Below are positions 8,298 to 17,717 of a stretch of DNA of 64,000 bases, piece by piece; position 1 is the first letter of the stretch, and every line of letters starts with the position of its first letter. The stretch covers positions 1,302,001 to 1,366,000 of the forward strand of contig NZ_CP089925.1 in NCBI RefSeq assembly GCF_021284745.1, in the 5' to 3' direction. Both the position numbers and the translations under genes were made by a program. The stretch comes from Lysobacter sp. KIS68-7 (GTDB lineage Bacteria > Pseudomonadota > Gammaproteobacteria > Xanthomonadales > Xanthomonadaceae). The notes below the pieces were generated by a model, which was not told where the DNA came from, did not search any database, and saw only the letters and a list, made by a program, of their open reading frames with translations.

Positions 8298-10583
8298 ATG
8301 AGGGGATGCAACGCCGTTCTGGCGTGCGTGTTGTGCGCAGCGCTTTTGGGAACCGAGCCGGCGATCGCGGCAGAACTGCCTGCGAAACCAGCGACCGAAG
8401 CGCAGGCCAGCGACCAGGCCACGGAGTCGGAGGACGCGGCGGCGATCGACGCCGAAGCGACAGCGGACGTCGCGCCCGCCTCGGTGTCGAACGATCCTTT
8501 TGTCGGCATCGGTGAGGGCGCCGAAGAATTCGGGGACGCCTTCGCGTCCGGACTGCGTTCCTTCGCGATCGGCCCCGGTGCGTGGGCGTTGGGCGAGAGC
8601 AGCACGGCGATCGGCGCGCTGACCGAAGTCGACGGTCTCTACGGGCTCGCCGTCGGATATGGCGCGTGGGCGCGCATCGATCCGATGTCGTCGCAGGAAC
8701 AGAAGCACCAGGTGGCCGTCGGTGCGTACGCCATCGCGTGGGGCCAGCGGGCCGTGGCCATCGGCGGCGGCGCGTCCGCGGTCGCGGGTTGGGACAGCGA
8801 TTTCGGTGCGCTCGGAACGTCGGTCGTCGCCGTCGGCACGGGGGCATCGGCGAGCGGCCGTTACGCGACGGCCGTCGGCGACAGCGCGGTGGCGACATCG
8901 ATGGACGGAGGCAGTTCCGCCTTCGGCGCGCGCGCCTACGCATACGGTCAGCACGCGACCGCCATCGGTTACGAAGCGTATTCGACGCAAGGGGGCACGG
9001 CGGTCGGGGCGGAAGCCAACGCGAACTCGCTCGACGCGATTGCCGTTGGCCGACATGCGTTCGCCAACGGGCGGGGTGCCATTTCGCTCGGCAGCACGGA
9101 CGCCGCCGATCTGAACGGCGATGGGCTGCTCAATGCCGAAGAAATTACCTGGGCGAACGGCGTCAACGCCGCGGCGATCGGTGCACTGGCTAACGCGCAG
9201 GGAGAAGGCGCCATGGCGCTCGGCGCGAAGACGATTGCGCGGGGCGTCGGCGCGTACGCGACAGGACATGTCGCGATCGCATTGGGCGCGGGCGCATCGG
9301 CCTTCGGTGCGGGTGCGCAGGCAACGGGCGTGGGGAGCTCCGCGGTCGGCGCCGGCAGCGCAGCCGACGGGGAGGGCGCGCTTGCGTTCGGCAGTGGTGC
9401 GCTCGCTTTCGGCAAGGGTGCGGGCGCCGTCGGGTTCGATAGCGTCGCGATCGCCGACAACAGCCTGGCGCTCGGCGCGGGGTCGATCGCGGACCAGGTC
9501 AACACCGTGTCCATCGGAACCACCGGTGCGGAGCGGCGCATCGTGCACGTGGCCGATGGCGTCGACGATACCGATGCGGCGAACTACGGCCAGGTGCGCC
9601 GCCTGTCCGAGCAGTTGCAGGGCGTCAGCGATGCCGGTGCACTCGCGGTGCATTACGACGATGCGACGCGCGCGATCGTCACGCTCGAGGCGGGCACGCG
9701 CCTGCGTGGCCTGGGCGCCGGGCGCCTGGCCGTCGACAGCAGCGAGGCGGTCAATGGCGCGCAGGTCTTCGCGGTTTACGACCGCATGGCGACGGTCTTT
9801 GGCGCGAATGCTGCCATGGATGCGACGTTCACCGGTCCGAGCTTCGTCCTCGACAACGGCACGTTCGGCGACGTCGGCAGTGCACTCGGCGCGTTGCAGG
9901 ACCAATCGCGGCGCCTGCGCGATCGCTTGTCGGCGCTGGAAACGGGCGTCGGTCCCGCCAGCGGCCAGTCGGATTACATCCATATCGATGGTGCCGGCGA
10001 CGGCAGCGACGTCGCAACGGGCACGGACGGCCACCGTGGCGTCGCGATCGGCGCAGGCGCGCGCGTGGACGCGGCGAACGGCGTCGCGATCGGCGCGGGC
10101 AGCGTGGCGGATCGTGCGGACAGCGTCTCGGTCGGAAACGCAACGCAGCAGCGGCAGATCACGCATGTCGCACGCGGCACGGAAGCCAACGACGCGGTCA
10201 CGGTCGAACAGATGCAGGACGGCGACACGCAGGTCTACAACCGGGCGCGGCAGTACGTCGACCTGCGCGTCGACCAGGCACTCGCCGCGCCGATGGCCGC
10301 GATCGGCGAACTGCGCACGGAGATGCACGATCGCTTCGGCGAACAGGATCGCCGCATCGACCGCCAGAGCGCGATGACGGCCGCAGCGATGAACATGGCC
10401 GGGAGTGCGGCAGGCGTGCGCACGGCCAACCGCGTTGCGGTCGGCGCCGGCATGTCCAACGGCGAACAGGCGCTTTCGGTCGGTTACCAGCGCGCCATCA
10501 GCGATCGCGCCGCGATGACGCTCGGCGGCGCCTTCAGCGGCAGCGAGCAATCGGCCGGCGTCGGCTTCAGCTTCGGCTGGTGA
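8298..10583 (+). CDS. YadA-type trimeric autotransporter adhesin
   Basis: This 761-residue surface protein has a signal peptide (about residues 1-26, hydrophobic core ending in AIAA). A long head follows, made of degenerate YadA repeats of about 14 residues with the pattern AxGxxAxAxG (for example AIGAGARVDAANGVAIGAGS). Neck-like and short coiled-coil stretches lie at about 440-470, 540-560 and 650-690, and a C-terminal YadA anchor forms one third of the membrane barrel and ends in the aromatic residue of GFSFGW. Start ATG 8298 is chosen over an in-frame ATG at 8235 because GGGAGGGAG lies just upstream and the signal peptide then begins properly. It is the first gene of a run of four exported proteins. 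Binding target unknown. Confidence 0.93.
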   Translation: MRGCNAVLACVLCAALLGTEPAIAAELPAKPATEAQASDQATESEDAAAIDAEATADVAPASVSNDPFVGIGEGAEEFGDAFASGLRSFAIGPGAWALGESSTAIGALTEVDGLYGLAVGYGAWARIDPMSSQEQKHQVAVGAYAIAWGQRAVAIGGGASAVAGWDSDFGALGTSVVAVGTGASASGRYATAVGDSAVATSMDGGSSAFGARAYAYGQHATAIGYEAYSTQGGTAVGAEANANSLDAIAVGRHAFANGRGAISLGSTDAADLNGDGLLNAEEITWANGVNAAAIGALANAQGEGAMALGAKTIARGVGAYATGHVAIALGAGASAFGAGAQATGVGSSAVGAGSAADGEGALAFGSGALAFGKGAGAVGFDSVAIADNSLALGAGSIADQVNTVSIGTTGAERRIVHVADGVDDTDAANYGQVRRLSEQLQGVSDAGALAVHYDDATRAIVTLEAGTRLRGLGAGRLAVDSSEAVNGAQVFAVYDRMATVFGANAAMDATFTGPSFVLDNGTFGDVGSALGALQDQSRRLRDRLSALETGVGPASGQSDYIHIDGAGDGSDVATGTDGHRGVAIGAGARVDAANGVAIGAGSVADRADSVSVGNATQQRQITHVARGTEANDAVTVEQMQDGDTQVYNRARQYVDLRVDQALAAPMAAIGELRTEMHDRFGEQDRRIDRQSAMTAAAMNMAGSAAGVRTANRVAVGAGMSNGEQALSVGYQRAISDRAAMTLGGAFSGSEQSAGVGFSFGW

Positions 10584-10627
10584 TCGCGATGACGCCCTTC
10601 TTCCCAGCCAACACACGGAGATCCACG

Positions 10628-12430
10628 ATGCAGGCTTCGTCGCTACGTCCTTTGGTCGTCGCCATTGCGCTCGTTTCGGGCATGGCGTCCGCTTCCACGC
10701 GATTCGATGCGTCCGGCGTGCGCGCCGGCGAACGCTACGACGGCGTGATCGTGCGTTACGTCAATGGCCAGGTCCCCGATGCGCGCAGCGCGACCTCGCG
10801 CGCGCAGTCCACGCTCGCCACGGCGGCGACGCAGGCGGCCGTCGCCGGCCTGCGCCTGGAGACCGTGCGGACTTCCGCATTCGGCGAGGTGTTGCGGTTC
10901 GCGCAACCGATCGACGATGCAGAAATGCGACGACTGCTGCCCGCACTCGCCGCCGACCAGCGCATCGCGTTCGTCGAGCCCGACGTGCGCATGCAGCACA
11001 CGGGCCTCGCCGCCATGGCGGCGGCACCGGACGATCCGCACTACGCCAGCCACCAATGGCATTTCCACGATGCGATCGGCGGCATCGGCGCCCCGGAAGC
11101 ATGGCAGGCGACCGATGGCGCGGGCACGGTCGTGGCGGTGATCGATACGGGCATCGTCGCGCACGCGGACATGGACGCGAACGTCCTGCCCGGCGGCTAC
11201 GATTTCATCAGCAACGGTTGGACCTCGGGCCGCGGCGTCAACGGGCGCGCGCCGGGTGGCATCGACCTCGGCGACTGGTCGCTTCCCGGCGAGTGCTACG
11301 CGAACGGGCGCGACAGTTCCTGGCACGGCACGCACGTGGCCGCGACCGTCGCGCAGGTCACGCACAACGGCATGCTCGGTGCCGGCGTCGCGCACGGCGC
11401 GAAGGTCCTGCCGGTGCGCGTGCTCGGGCGTTGCGGCGGCAGCATGTCCGACGTGGTCGACGCCATCGTGTGGGCAGCGGGCGGCGATGTCCCGGGAGTC
11501 CCGACGAATACCACGCCTGCGGATGTGATCAACCTCAGCCTCGGCGGCGGTGGCGGTTGCACGCCGGGGACGGCGATTCATTCGGCGGTCCAGTTCGCCG
11601 TCTCGCGCGGGTCGACGGTCGTCGTTGCTGCGGGCAATGCGGCGGCGGATGCGGCCGGGTCGACGCCGGCGAACTGCACCCAGGCCATCACCGTCGGCGC
11701 GACCGACGTGCATGGCGCACGCACGTCGTATTCGAGCTACGGGACGGTCGTCGACCTGGCCGCGCCGGGCGGCGGGCGGCATCCGGACGATGGCGCGCGC
11801 GGGTGGATCTGGCAGGCAATGAACAGCGGAACGCGCGAGGCAGTGTCCGGCGGCGATGTCCTCGGCGGCATGGTCGGTACGTCGATGGCAGCGCCGCATG
11901 TCGCGGGCATCGCGGCACTGATGCATGCCGTGGCACCGCAGCGCCTGACGGCTGCGAGTGTCGAATCGTTGCTGCGCGGTACGACGCGCGCGTTTCCGAT
12001 CGCGCCCAACGCATCGACGCCGATCGGCACCGGCATCGCGAGTGCGGAGGCCGCCGTCGCGGCGGCAGCCTCCGTCGATACCTGCGCGTTGCCCGCCGGC
12101 TGCGTGCCGAAGGAATCGGTGCTGGCCACGGACCGCGTCGTGGTGCCGGTCGCAACCAGCGCCGGCGCTGGCCCGAACGACGGACCCGTGTATCGCTTCG
12201 AAGTGCCCGTCGGCGTGACCCTTGCCAGCGTGCGCACGTTCGGCGGCTCGGGCAACGCGACCTTGTTGCTCCGACATGGCGCGGAACCGATGTCGACCGC
12301 CCACGACCAGCGTTCGGCGCGATCGGGCAACAGCGAATCGATCACCGTGCGCTATCCGCGCACGGGCATCTGGTACGCCAAGGTCGCCGGCGCCCACGCC
12401 GGCGTGTCCCTGCACCTGCGCATCGACTGA
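10628..12430 (+). CDS. Secreted subtilisin-like serine protease (S8)
   Basis: This 600-residue exported protease has a signal peptide at about 1-22, then a propeptide to about residue 140. The S8 domain carries Asp173 (VIDTG), His233 (WHGTHVAA) and Ser419 (GTSMAAPHVAG). The C-terminal 90 residues, after a Cys-rich linker, resemble a bacterial pre-peptidase C-terminal beta domain (YRFEVPVG through to the end). It starts 44 bases after the adhesin stop, with GGAG at 10617-10620 as ribosome-binding site. It is a typical Xanthomonadaceae extracellular protease; by inference it digests external protein or matures its neighbours. The four Cys in the catalytic part could form two disulfides. Confidence 0.94.
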   Translation: MQASSLRPLVVAIALVSGMASASTRFDASGVRAGERYDGVIVRYVNGQVPDARSATSRAQSTLATAATQAAVAGLRLETVRTSAFGEVLRFAQPIDDAEMRRLLPALAADQRIAFVEPDVRMQHTGLAAMAAAPDDPHYASHQWHFHDAIGGIGAPEAWQATDGAGTVVAVIDTGIVAHADMDANVLPGGYDFISNGWTSGRGVNGRAPGGIDLGDWSLPGECYANGRDSSWHGTHVAATVAQVTHNGMLGAGVAHGAKVLPVRVLGRCGGSMSDVVDAIVWAAGGDVPGVPTNTTPADVINLSLGGGGGCTPGTAIHSAVQFAVSRGSTVVVAAGNAAADAAGSTPANCTQAITVGATDVHGARTSYSSYGTVVDLAAPGGGRHPDDGARGWIWQAMNSGTREAVSGGDVLGGMVGTSMAAPHVAGIAALMHAVAPQRLTAASVESLLRGTTRAFPIAPNASTPIGTGIASAEAAVAAAASVDTCALPAGCVPKESVLATDRVVVPVATSAGAGPNDGPVYRFEVPVGVTLASVRTFGGSGNATLLLRHGAEPMSTAHDQRSARSGNSESITVRYPRTGIWYAKVAGAHAGVSLHLRID

Positions 12431-12456
12431 TGCGCACCGTCACGAGGAATCCTTCC

Positions 12457-13092
12457 ATGACAGGACCAACACTCCACCTCCCGCGCGTCGCGCTCGCACT
12501 GTTTGCCGCGCTCCTTCCCTTCGCCGCGATCGCATCGACCGTGCAGCCGCGCAACGTCGTCCACCTGCTCGAAGATGCGCAGGATATCGTCGTCGGCAGC
12601 GTGACCCAGGTCAGCGATGGCATCGATCCGAACGGCGTGCCGTACACGGAGGTCACGCTCGGCGTCGGCGAAACGCTGCGCGGCGACGCGACGCACACCT
12701 TGGTGTTCCGCCAGTTCGGCCTGCTTGCGCCACGTGTCCTCCCCGATGGCAGGACGCTGTACGCGGTGCGCCCACAGGGCTGGCCGCAATTCGCGGCCGG
12801 CGAACGCGTCTTGCTGTTCCTCACGCCACCCGCACGCCAGACGGGACTGCGCACGACCGTGGGACTCCTGCAGGGCAAGCTCACGATGACCGGCGACCGG
12901 CTGCAATCGTCGGCCGGGGAAGGCGCGCTGTTCGATGCAGTCGACACACGGAGCGCTCCGCTGACGACGAACGAACGCGCCATCGTCGATGCGCCCACCG
13001 CGAGCTACGACGCCGACGCCTTCCTCGCGTTCCTCCGCCGCGCGATCGCGCAACGTTGGGTCGAAACCGGGAGCGTCCGCCATGCGCCTTGA
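12457..13092 (+). CDS. Exported protein of unknown function between two proteases
   Basis: This 211-residue protein has a signal peptide (hydrophobic stretch about residues 11-27 ending in AIAS). The rest is rich in beta-prone segments, with the core pattern DIVVGSVTQVSDG...TEVTLGVGETLRG, then a QGKLT motif. I know similar small exported proteins as neighbours of matrixin-type proteases, but no function is established. GAGGA at 12444-12448 supports ATG 12457; an in-frame ATG at 12430 overlaps the protease stop and would spoil the signal peptide. Its last 11 bases overlap the start of the metalloprotease gene, which suggests translational coupling. Roles as a propeptide-like chaperone or inhibitor are possible but untested. 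Confidence 0.8.
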   Translation: MTGPTLHLPRVALALFAALLPFAAIASTVQPRNVVHLLEDAQDIVVGSVTQVSDGIDPNGVPYTEVTLGVGETLRGDATHTLVFRQFGLLAPRVLPDGRTLYAVRPQGWPQFAAGERVLLFLTPPARQTGLRTTVGLLQGKLTMTGDRLQSSAGEGALFDAVDTRSAPLTTNERAIVDAPTASYDADAFLAFLRRAIAQRWVETGSVRHAP

Positions 13093-15397
13093 CCTCATTC
13101 GCCGCACCACGCTCGCCCTCTCCATCGCCGCCTGCGCGCCTGCAGCGCAGGCCGGCGGTCCGTTGTACATCGACAAGGCGACGCTGCAGCCGGTCGCATG
13201 GCCCAACGCCGTGCCGGTGCGCGTGTTCACCGATCTCGGTGAGTTGGGCAACTTCGACAACGCCACGGCCGATGCGCTCGTGGCGGAGGCCTTCGCACAG
13301 TGGACAGGCGTCGACACGTCCGCGTTCGAGTCGACGATCGCCGGCGATGTCGGCGACCTGGGCTTGACGGACATCGGGTCGCACAACGTGGCCGGCGTCG
13401 TCGGCACGGACAACGGCGGCGGCATCCACGTGATCTACGACGACGACGGCCTGATCCTTCGCAATTTCTTCGGGGTGGACGGCAGCGTGCTCGGGATCGC
13501 GACGCCGGAATGGGGCGATGGCCCGGTCGTGACGGAGAGTTTCGTCGTCCTCGGCGGTGCTGCCGCGACCTGGGCCACGCCGCAGCAGATGTCGGGTGTC
13601 GTCGCACACGAAGTGGGCCATGCGATCGGCCTGGCGCACTCGCAGACGAACGGATCCGCCGCCTGGAGTTCGGAATCCACCGGCCCCGACGGATGTGCCA
13701 CTCCATTTCCTTCCAACGCGCCGTACGCGTCGGTCGAAACCATGCACCCGCAAATCGTGTTGTCGTCGACCGGCTCGCACATGGGGACGGTCGACGTGCT
13801 CGACGATCGCGCGGCGGTCTCCAACTTGTATCCGGCTGCGGGGTGGCCTGCATCGGGCGCGAGCCTCACGGGGCGGATCCTCCAGGCCGACGGCACGCCG
13901 CTTACCGGCATCAACGTCATTGCACGCAACGTCGCCGAACCCTTCCAGGGTGCGATTTCGGCGATCTCCGGCGACCACACGCATGGCTACGCGGGGCCCG
14001 ATGGTCGCTTCGCGCTGCATGGCCTCGTGCCCGGCGCCGATTACATCGTGTACGCCGACACGCTCGGCCGCGCCGGATACTCGACGCCACGCACCTTCCT
14101 GCCCTACGGCAAGTTCAGCGAGGAATACTGGAACGACGCCGAGTCCGGCGATGGCGCGGCCGACGCGCGCTGCGTCGCCACGCCCATCCTGGCGCAGGCG
14201 GCCGGTGCGTCCACGGACATCGACATCGTGTTGAACCGTCCCGGTGACGAACACTTCCTGCGCGTCATTCCCGTCCCCGGCTTCTCAGCCACCGACGTAT
14301 CCGATGACGGGCACGTCATCGTCGGCCACATGGCGGTGGCGCCGAAACCGGGGGAGTTCTCCGCCCGCCCTGCTGCCGCGCGATGGTCCGAGGAAGACGG
14401 GCTGCAAATCGTCCCGGGCACCCGCGAGGTCGGCGGTTTCCCGCGCGTGAACGGAACGGGCGATGTGGTGTACGCCGGCTTCGCGGACGGCGCAGGTGTT
14501 TCGTGGGCGGGCCGATGGCGCGTCGGCGACGCGTCGGGGACGCCGCTCTCGGGCGGCAACATTCCCTTGAGCTCCTGCGATGACGGTGGCAGCTCGGTGT
14601 ACGACATCGCCAAGGACGGCGAGATCGTCGTGGGGATCGCGTATCGCGGCGTGGGTTGCACTTCGCCGTTCGCCTTCCGTTGGACGGAAGCGACGGGGTA
14701 CCAGGCAGTCGGAGGCGTCGGTCCGATGACGCGCGCCAATGCGGTCAGCGCCGACGGCCTCACCATCGCGGGCTGGAACGACGGGCATCGCGCCTTCGGC
14801 GGACGACAGGGCGTGTGGTGGAACCGCGGACGCCAGGCGTTCGCAAGTCCGTCGCCTGGTAATCCCTACCAGTTCTGGGGCGAGGCGCACGCCGTCTCGC
14901 ACGATGGCACCGTCATCGTCGGCGGGCGTGGCGGTGGCGATGCAGCGATGCCGTGGCGCGCGACGCGTACGGGCGAACGTCGCGTGCTGGGACGACTCGA
15001 CCCGGGCGGTGATTCCAGCGGCATTGCGACGGTCGTATCGCGCGATGGCACCGCCGTCTTCGGCTTCTTCAGATCGGCGTTCGATCGCCCCGCCTTCGTC
15101 TGGACCGAAGTGCTCGGCATGATGAACCTCGCGGAGTTCCTGTCCGGACAGGGAGCCGAACATGCGGAGCAGTTCTTGTTCGGCTCGCCGAGTGCCATCA
15201 CGTTCGACGACAAGGTGCTCGTCGGGTGGGGCGCGATGGACGGCGCGAACATCACGTGGAGCTCGCGCCTGGAGTCGGTGGCCGTTTGCGAAACCGATGG
15301 CCTCGGCAACGACGTCACGCGCCATGTGGCGTTCCCGCACGGCATGGACGATGCGCTGCTGGCCGGCGCGCGCATCGGCCGCTGCGATCGCCTGTAA
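13082..15397 (+). CDS. Secreted matrixin-like metalloprotease with repeat domain
   Basis: This 771-residue protein has a signal peptide (about 1-24, ending in AAQAG). A metzincin catalytic domain carries the zinc motif HEVGHAIGLAH (His176, His180, His186) and a Met further on. A carboxypeptidase-regulatory-like beta domain covers about 255-345. The C-terminal half has seven copies of a short motif of the type SxDGxxIxG (for example VSADGLTIAGW, VSHDGTVIVGG, VSRDGTAVFGF), like HAF repeats, suggesting a beta-propeller. It starts inside the end of the previous gene. It carries no membrane anchor and no autotransporter barrel. The substrate is unknown; together with the subtilase it points to digestion of external or prey material. 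Confidence 0.88.
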   Translation: MRLDLIRRTTLALSIAACAPAAQAGGPLYIDKATLQPVAWPNAVPVRVFTDLGELGNFDNATADALVAEAFAQWTGVDTSAFESTIAGDVGDLGLTDIGSHNVAGVVGTDNGGGIHVIYDDDGLILRNFFGVDGSVLGIATPEWGDGPVVTESFVVLGGAAATWATPQQMSGVVAHEVGHAIGLAHSQTNGSAAWSSESTGPDGCATPFPSNAPYASVETMHPQIVLSSTGSHMGTVDVLDDRAAVSNLYPAAGWPASGASLTGRILQADGTPLTGINVIARNVAEPFQGAISAISGDHTHGYAGPDGRFALHGLVPGADYIVYADTLGRAGYSTPRTFLPYGKFSEEYWNDAESGDGAADARCVATPILAQAAGASTDIDIVLNRPGDEHFLRVIPVPGFSATDVSDDGHVIVGHMAVAPKPGEFSARPAAARWSEEDGLQIVPGTREVGGFPRVNGTGDVVYAGFADGAGVSWAGRWRVGDASGTPLSGGNIPLSSCDDGGSSVYDIAKDGEIVVGIAYRGVGCTSPFAFRWTEATGYQAVGGVGPMTRANAVSADGLTIAGWNDGHRAFGGRQGVWWNRGRQAFASPSPGNPYQFWGEAHAVSHDGTVIVGGRGGGDAAMPWRATRTGERRVLGRLDPGGDSSGIATVVSRDGTAVFGFFRSAFDRPAFVWTEVLGMMNLAEFLSGQGAEHAEQFLFGSPSAITFDDKVLVGWGAMDGANITWSSRLESVAVCETDGLGNDVTRHVAFPHGMDDALLAGARIGRCDRL

Positions 15398-15406
15398 ATG
15401 GAATCG

Positions 15407-15435
15407 CGTGCGGCGACGATGCACGTCGCCGCACG
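15407..15435. terminator. Perfect 11-bp hairpin between convergent genes
   Basis: CGTGCGGCGAC, loop GATGCAC, GTCGCCGCACG lies between the metalloprotease and btuB stops, which face each other 47 bases apart. There is no T-run on either side; its position suggests a shared transcript end. Confidence 0.55.
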
Positions 15436-15444
15436 CTGCCGACG

Positions 15445-17316
15445 TTACTGCGCCGCGTATCGCACGCTCAGGAACCACTGTCGTCCCGGCTGCGCGTAGT
15501 ACGCCGAGGTCTGGTAGTCCTTGTCGAAGGCGTTGCCCACGCGCGCCTGCAGGGTCCATTCCGGCGACGCGCGCCACTCCGCGCGCAGGTCCAGCGTGGA
15601 GAATCCGCCGACCGCGAGCGTGTTCGCCACGTCGTCCCAGCGGCGGCCTTCGCCGACCAGCGTCGCGCCGACGCTGAAATCGCCGAACGCGCGGTCGGCG
15701 TCGATGCGGCCCGTCGTGCGCGCGCGACGCGGCAACAGGTTGTCGTAGTCGAAGCCCTGGCTGTGGTTGCGCGGATCGACGTAGCTCGCCGCACCCGAGA
15801 GGTTCCATCCGCCGAGCGTCAGGCCACCGGTCAGTTCCGCACCGCGGATCCGCGCGCTGTCGAGGTTGTTCGCCATGAACAGCGAGATGTCGTACACGAT
15901 CAGATCGTCGACCTTGGTCTGGTACGCGTTCAAGGCCCAGTTCCAGTCGGCCTTGCGCTGGCCGATGCCGAGTTCCCAGGTTTTCGATTCCTCGGGGCGC
16001 AGGTCCGGGTTGCCGAAGAACGGGAAGTACAGCTCGTTGAACGTCGGCGCCTTGAACGCGGTGCCCACGCTCGCCGTGAGGCGCAGGTCGTGCGCGAACG
16101 CGTAACCCCACGCCAAACCGCCCGTGGTGTGGCCGCCGAACTGTTCGTTGTCGTCGCGGCGCAGGCTGGCCTGCACGTTGTTCGCGCCGAAGTCGCCGAG
16201 GTACTGCCCGAACACCGCGTGGTTGTTGCGATCGGCGGACCACGCGCTGAACAGGTCCTCGACGTCCGCCTTGTCGCGCTGCCAGTCGAAGCCGGCCGTC
16301 ACGGTGTGTCCGTCCGCCACGCGCACGTCGCCCTGCAACGAGGCGCTGTCGCGCTGGCTGGCGAACTGGTCGACGAAGCTGCGATCGCGCGAGTCGTAGG
16401 AGACGTCGCGGTTGCTGCCCGCGGACATCGTCCACGTCGTGCGGCCGACGTCGTAGCGGATCTTGCCGCCGACGACCTGCTGCGTGGTGTTGGACACGTC
16501 GGGCAAGCCGTAGAACGGATCGGAGTCGTATTCGTTGCGGCCCTGGTTGCGCAGCGCATTGCCTTCGATCACCAGGCCATCGATCGGACGCACGCCGCCG
16601 CGCAGCGAGATCGCATTGCTTTCGTAGCCGTCGCGATCCGGGTCGGGATTGTCGACGAAGCAACCGGCGAACACCGGCGTGGCGGCGCCGAGGCAGGACT
16701 GGAAGCCTTCGGTGGCCTGGTGGCTGTAGTCCGCGCCGAACCACGCGCGCTCGAAGCCGAAGTCGATGCCGGCGCTGAGTTCACGCAGGTCATCGGTGCC
16801 CGCGCCGAGGCGGAAATGCGGCCGCACGCCGTTCTGCGCCTTGCGCGTGAAGATCTGGATGACGCCGCCGATCGCGTCCGAGCCGTACAGGCTCGAGCGC
16901 GGACCGCGCACGATTTCGACGCGATCGATCAATTCGACCGGAATGTCCTGGATCGCGGTGAGGCCCGAGGTCGAGGAGCCCACGCGCACGCCGTCGACGA
17001 GGAACAACACGTGGTCCGACTCGGCGCCACGCATGAACAGCGTCGACAACTTGCCCGCGCCACCCTGGTTGACGAGGTTGATGCCGGCGCGTCCGCGCAA
17101 CAGTTCGGGCAGCGAATGCGCCTGCGTGCGCTCGATCTCCTTGCGATCGATGACTTCGACCGCGGCGAGCGAATCGTCGACGGTGATGGCGGTGCGCGTG
17201 CCGGTGACGACGACGCGGTCGAGCTCCTGCGAGGACGTGCCGTCCTGTGCAAGCGCAAAAGAAGAAGACAGGGACAGCGCCAACGCAACCGCGCCGGCCA
17301 GGGAAGAACGCAACAT
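15445..17316 (-). CDS. btuB: TonB-dependent vitamin B12 receptor
   Basis: This 623-residue outer-membrane receptor has a signal peptide (about 1-22). The TonB box lies near residues 32-38 (DRVVVTG), the plug domain covers about 45-150 (LPELLRGRAGI, DGVRVGS, IEIVRGPRSSLYG-like stretch), and a 22-strand barrel runs to the C-terminal aromatic segment LSVRYAAQ. The start is ATG 17316, because the hydrophobic signal begins there and the region upstream is a riboswitch. The cobalamin riboswitch makes the assignment as a B12 transporter firm. No BtuCDF genes are near. It converges with the metalloprotease gene. Confidence 0.95.
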   Translation of the reverse strand: MLRSSLAGAVALALSLSSSFALAQDGTSSQELDRVVVTGTRTAITVDDSLAAVEVIDRKEIERTQAHSLPELLRGRAGINLVNQGGAGKLSTLFMRGAESDHVLFLVDGVRVGSSTSGLTAIQDIPVELIDRVEIVRGPRSSLYGSDAIGGVIQIFTRKAQNGVRPHFRLGAGTDDLRELSAGIDFGFERAWFGADYSHQATEGFQSCLGAATPVFAGCFVDNPDPDRDGYESNAISLRGGVRPIDGLVIEGNALRNQGRNEYDSDPFYGLPDVSNTTQQVVGGKIRYDVGRTTWTMSAGSNRDVSYDSRDRSFVDQFASQRDSASLQGDVRVADGHTVTAGFDWQRDKADVEDLFSAWSADRNNHAVFGQYLGDFGANNVQASLRRDDNEQFGGHTTGGLAWGYAFAHDLRLTASVGTAFKAPTFNELYFPFFGNPDLRPEESKTWELGIGQRKADWNWALNAYQTKVDDLIVYDISLFMANNLDSARIRGAELTGGLTLGGWNLSGAASYVDPRNHSQGFDYDNLLPRRARTTGRIDADRAFGDFSVGATLVGEGRRWDDVANTLAVGGFSTLDLRAEWRASPEWTLQARVGNAFDKDYQTSAYYAQPGRQWFLSVRYAAQ

Positions 17317-17457
17317 GGGAACGACTCTCCAGCGCGCACGCCCGCGCGCATTCGGTGCAGGGAAGTTGCAGCAGCGGAGAGAAGCGGACGGGGCTGCGCG
17401 CGCATGGCGATGCAGCGGCCGCACGATGCCCTCCGCATCGCAACCAGTCGAGCTCCG

Positions 17458-17673
17458 TGGCCGGTCTCCGGGCTTGCGCGTCGAATCGTGTGCGAATGCA
17501 CCGCGATCCGCGGCCTTCGCGCCTTCCCGTGCGATGCACAGTGGCGGTTGCGTCGGCCTGCGCGCTTACCGTTGCGGGGGCAGCGCCGGAATTGCGATCC
17601 ATGGGGATCGCGCACCGGCTTCCCGTTTCAACCTCGGCGTTGCCACTGTCGGGCAGCGCCTCGGTCACCTCGA
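17458..17673 (-). promoter_or_regulatory. Cobalamin riboswitch upstream of btuB
   Basis: The minus strand carries the conserved cobalamin-element blocks in order: GAGGTGACCGAGGC, GAAACGGGAAGCCGGTGC, GCTGCCCCCGCAACGGTAAG, GCCACTG, GGGAAGGCG and the B12 box AGCCCGGAGACCGGCC (near 17459-17475). It ends about 140 bases before the btuB start. In the family, adenosylcobalamin binding switches off expression of the downstream receptor. The rest of the 401-base gap between btuB and the next gene (17317-17457 and 17674-17717) holds the expression platform and presumably the promoter; nothing else is recognised. Confidence 0.95.
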
Positions 17674-17717
17674 AGCGGGCGGCAGTGTAGCGTGAATGCG
17701 CAGCCGATGCGGCGTCG

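Noticed and set aside
12430-12456. ATG 12430 as start of the small exported protein
   Set aside because: The ATG at 12457 has GAGGA at the right distance and gives a normal signal peptide.
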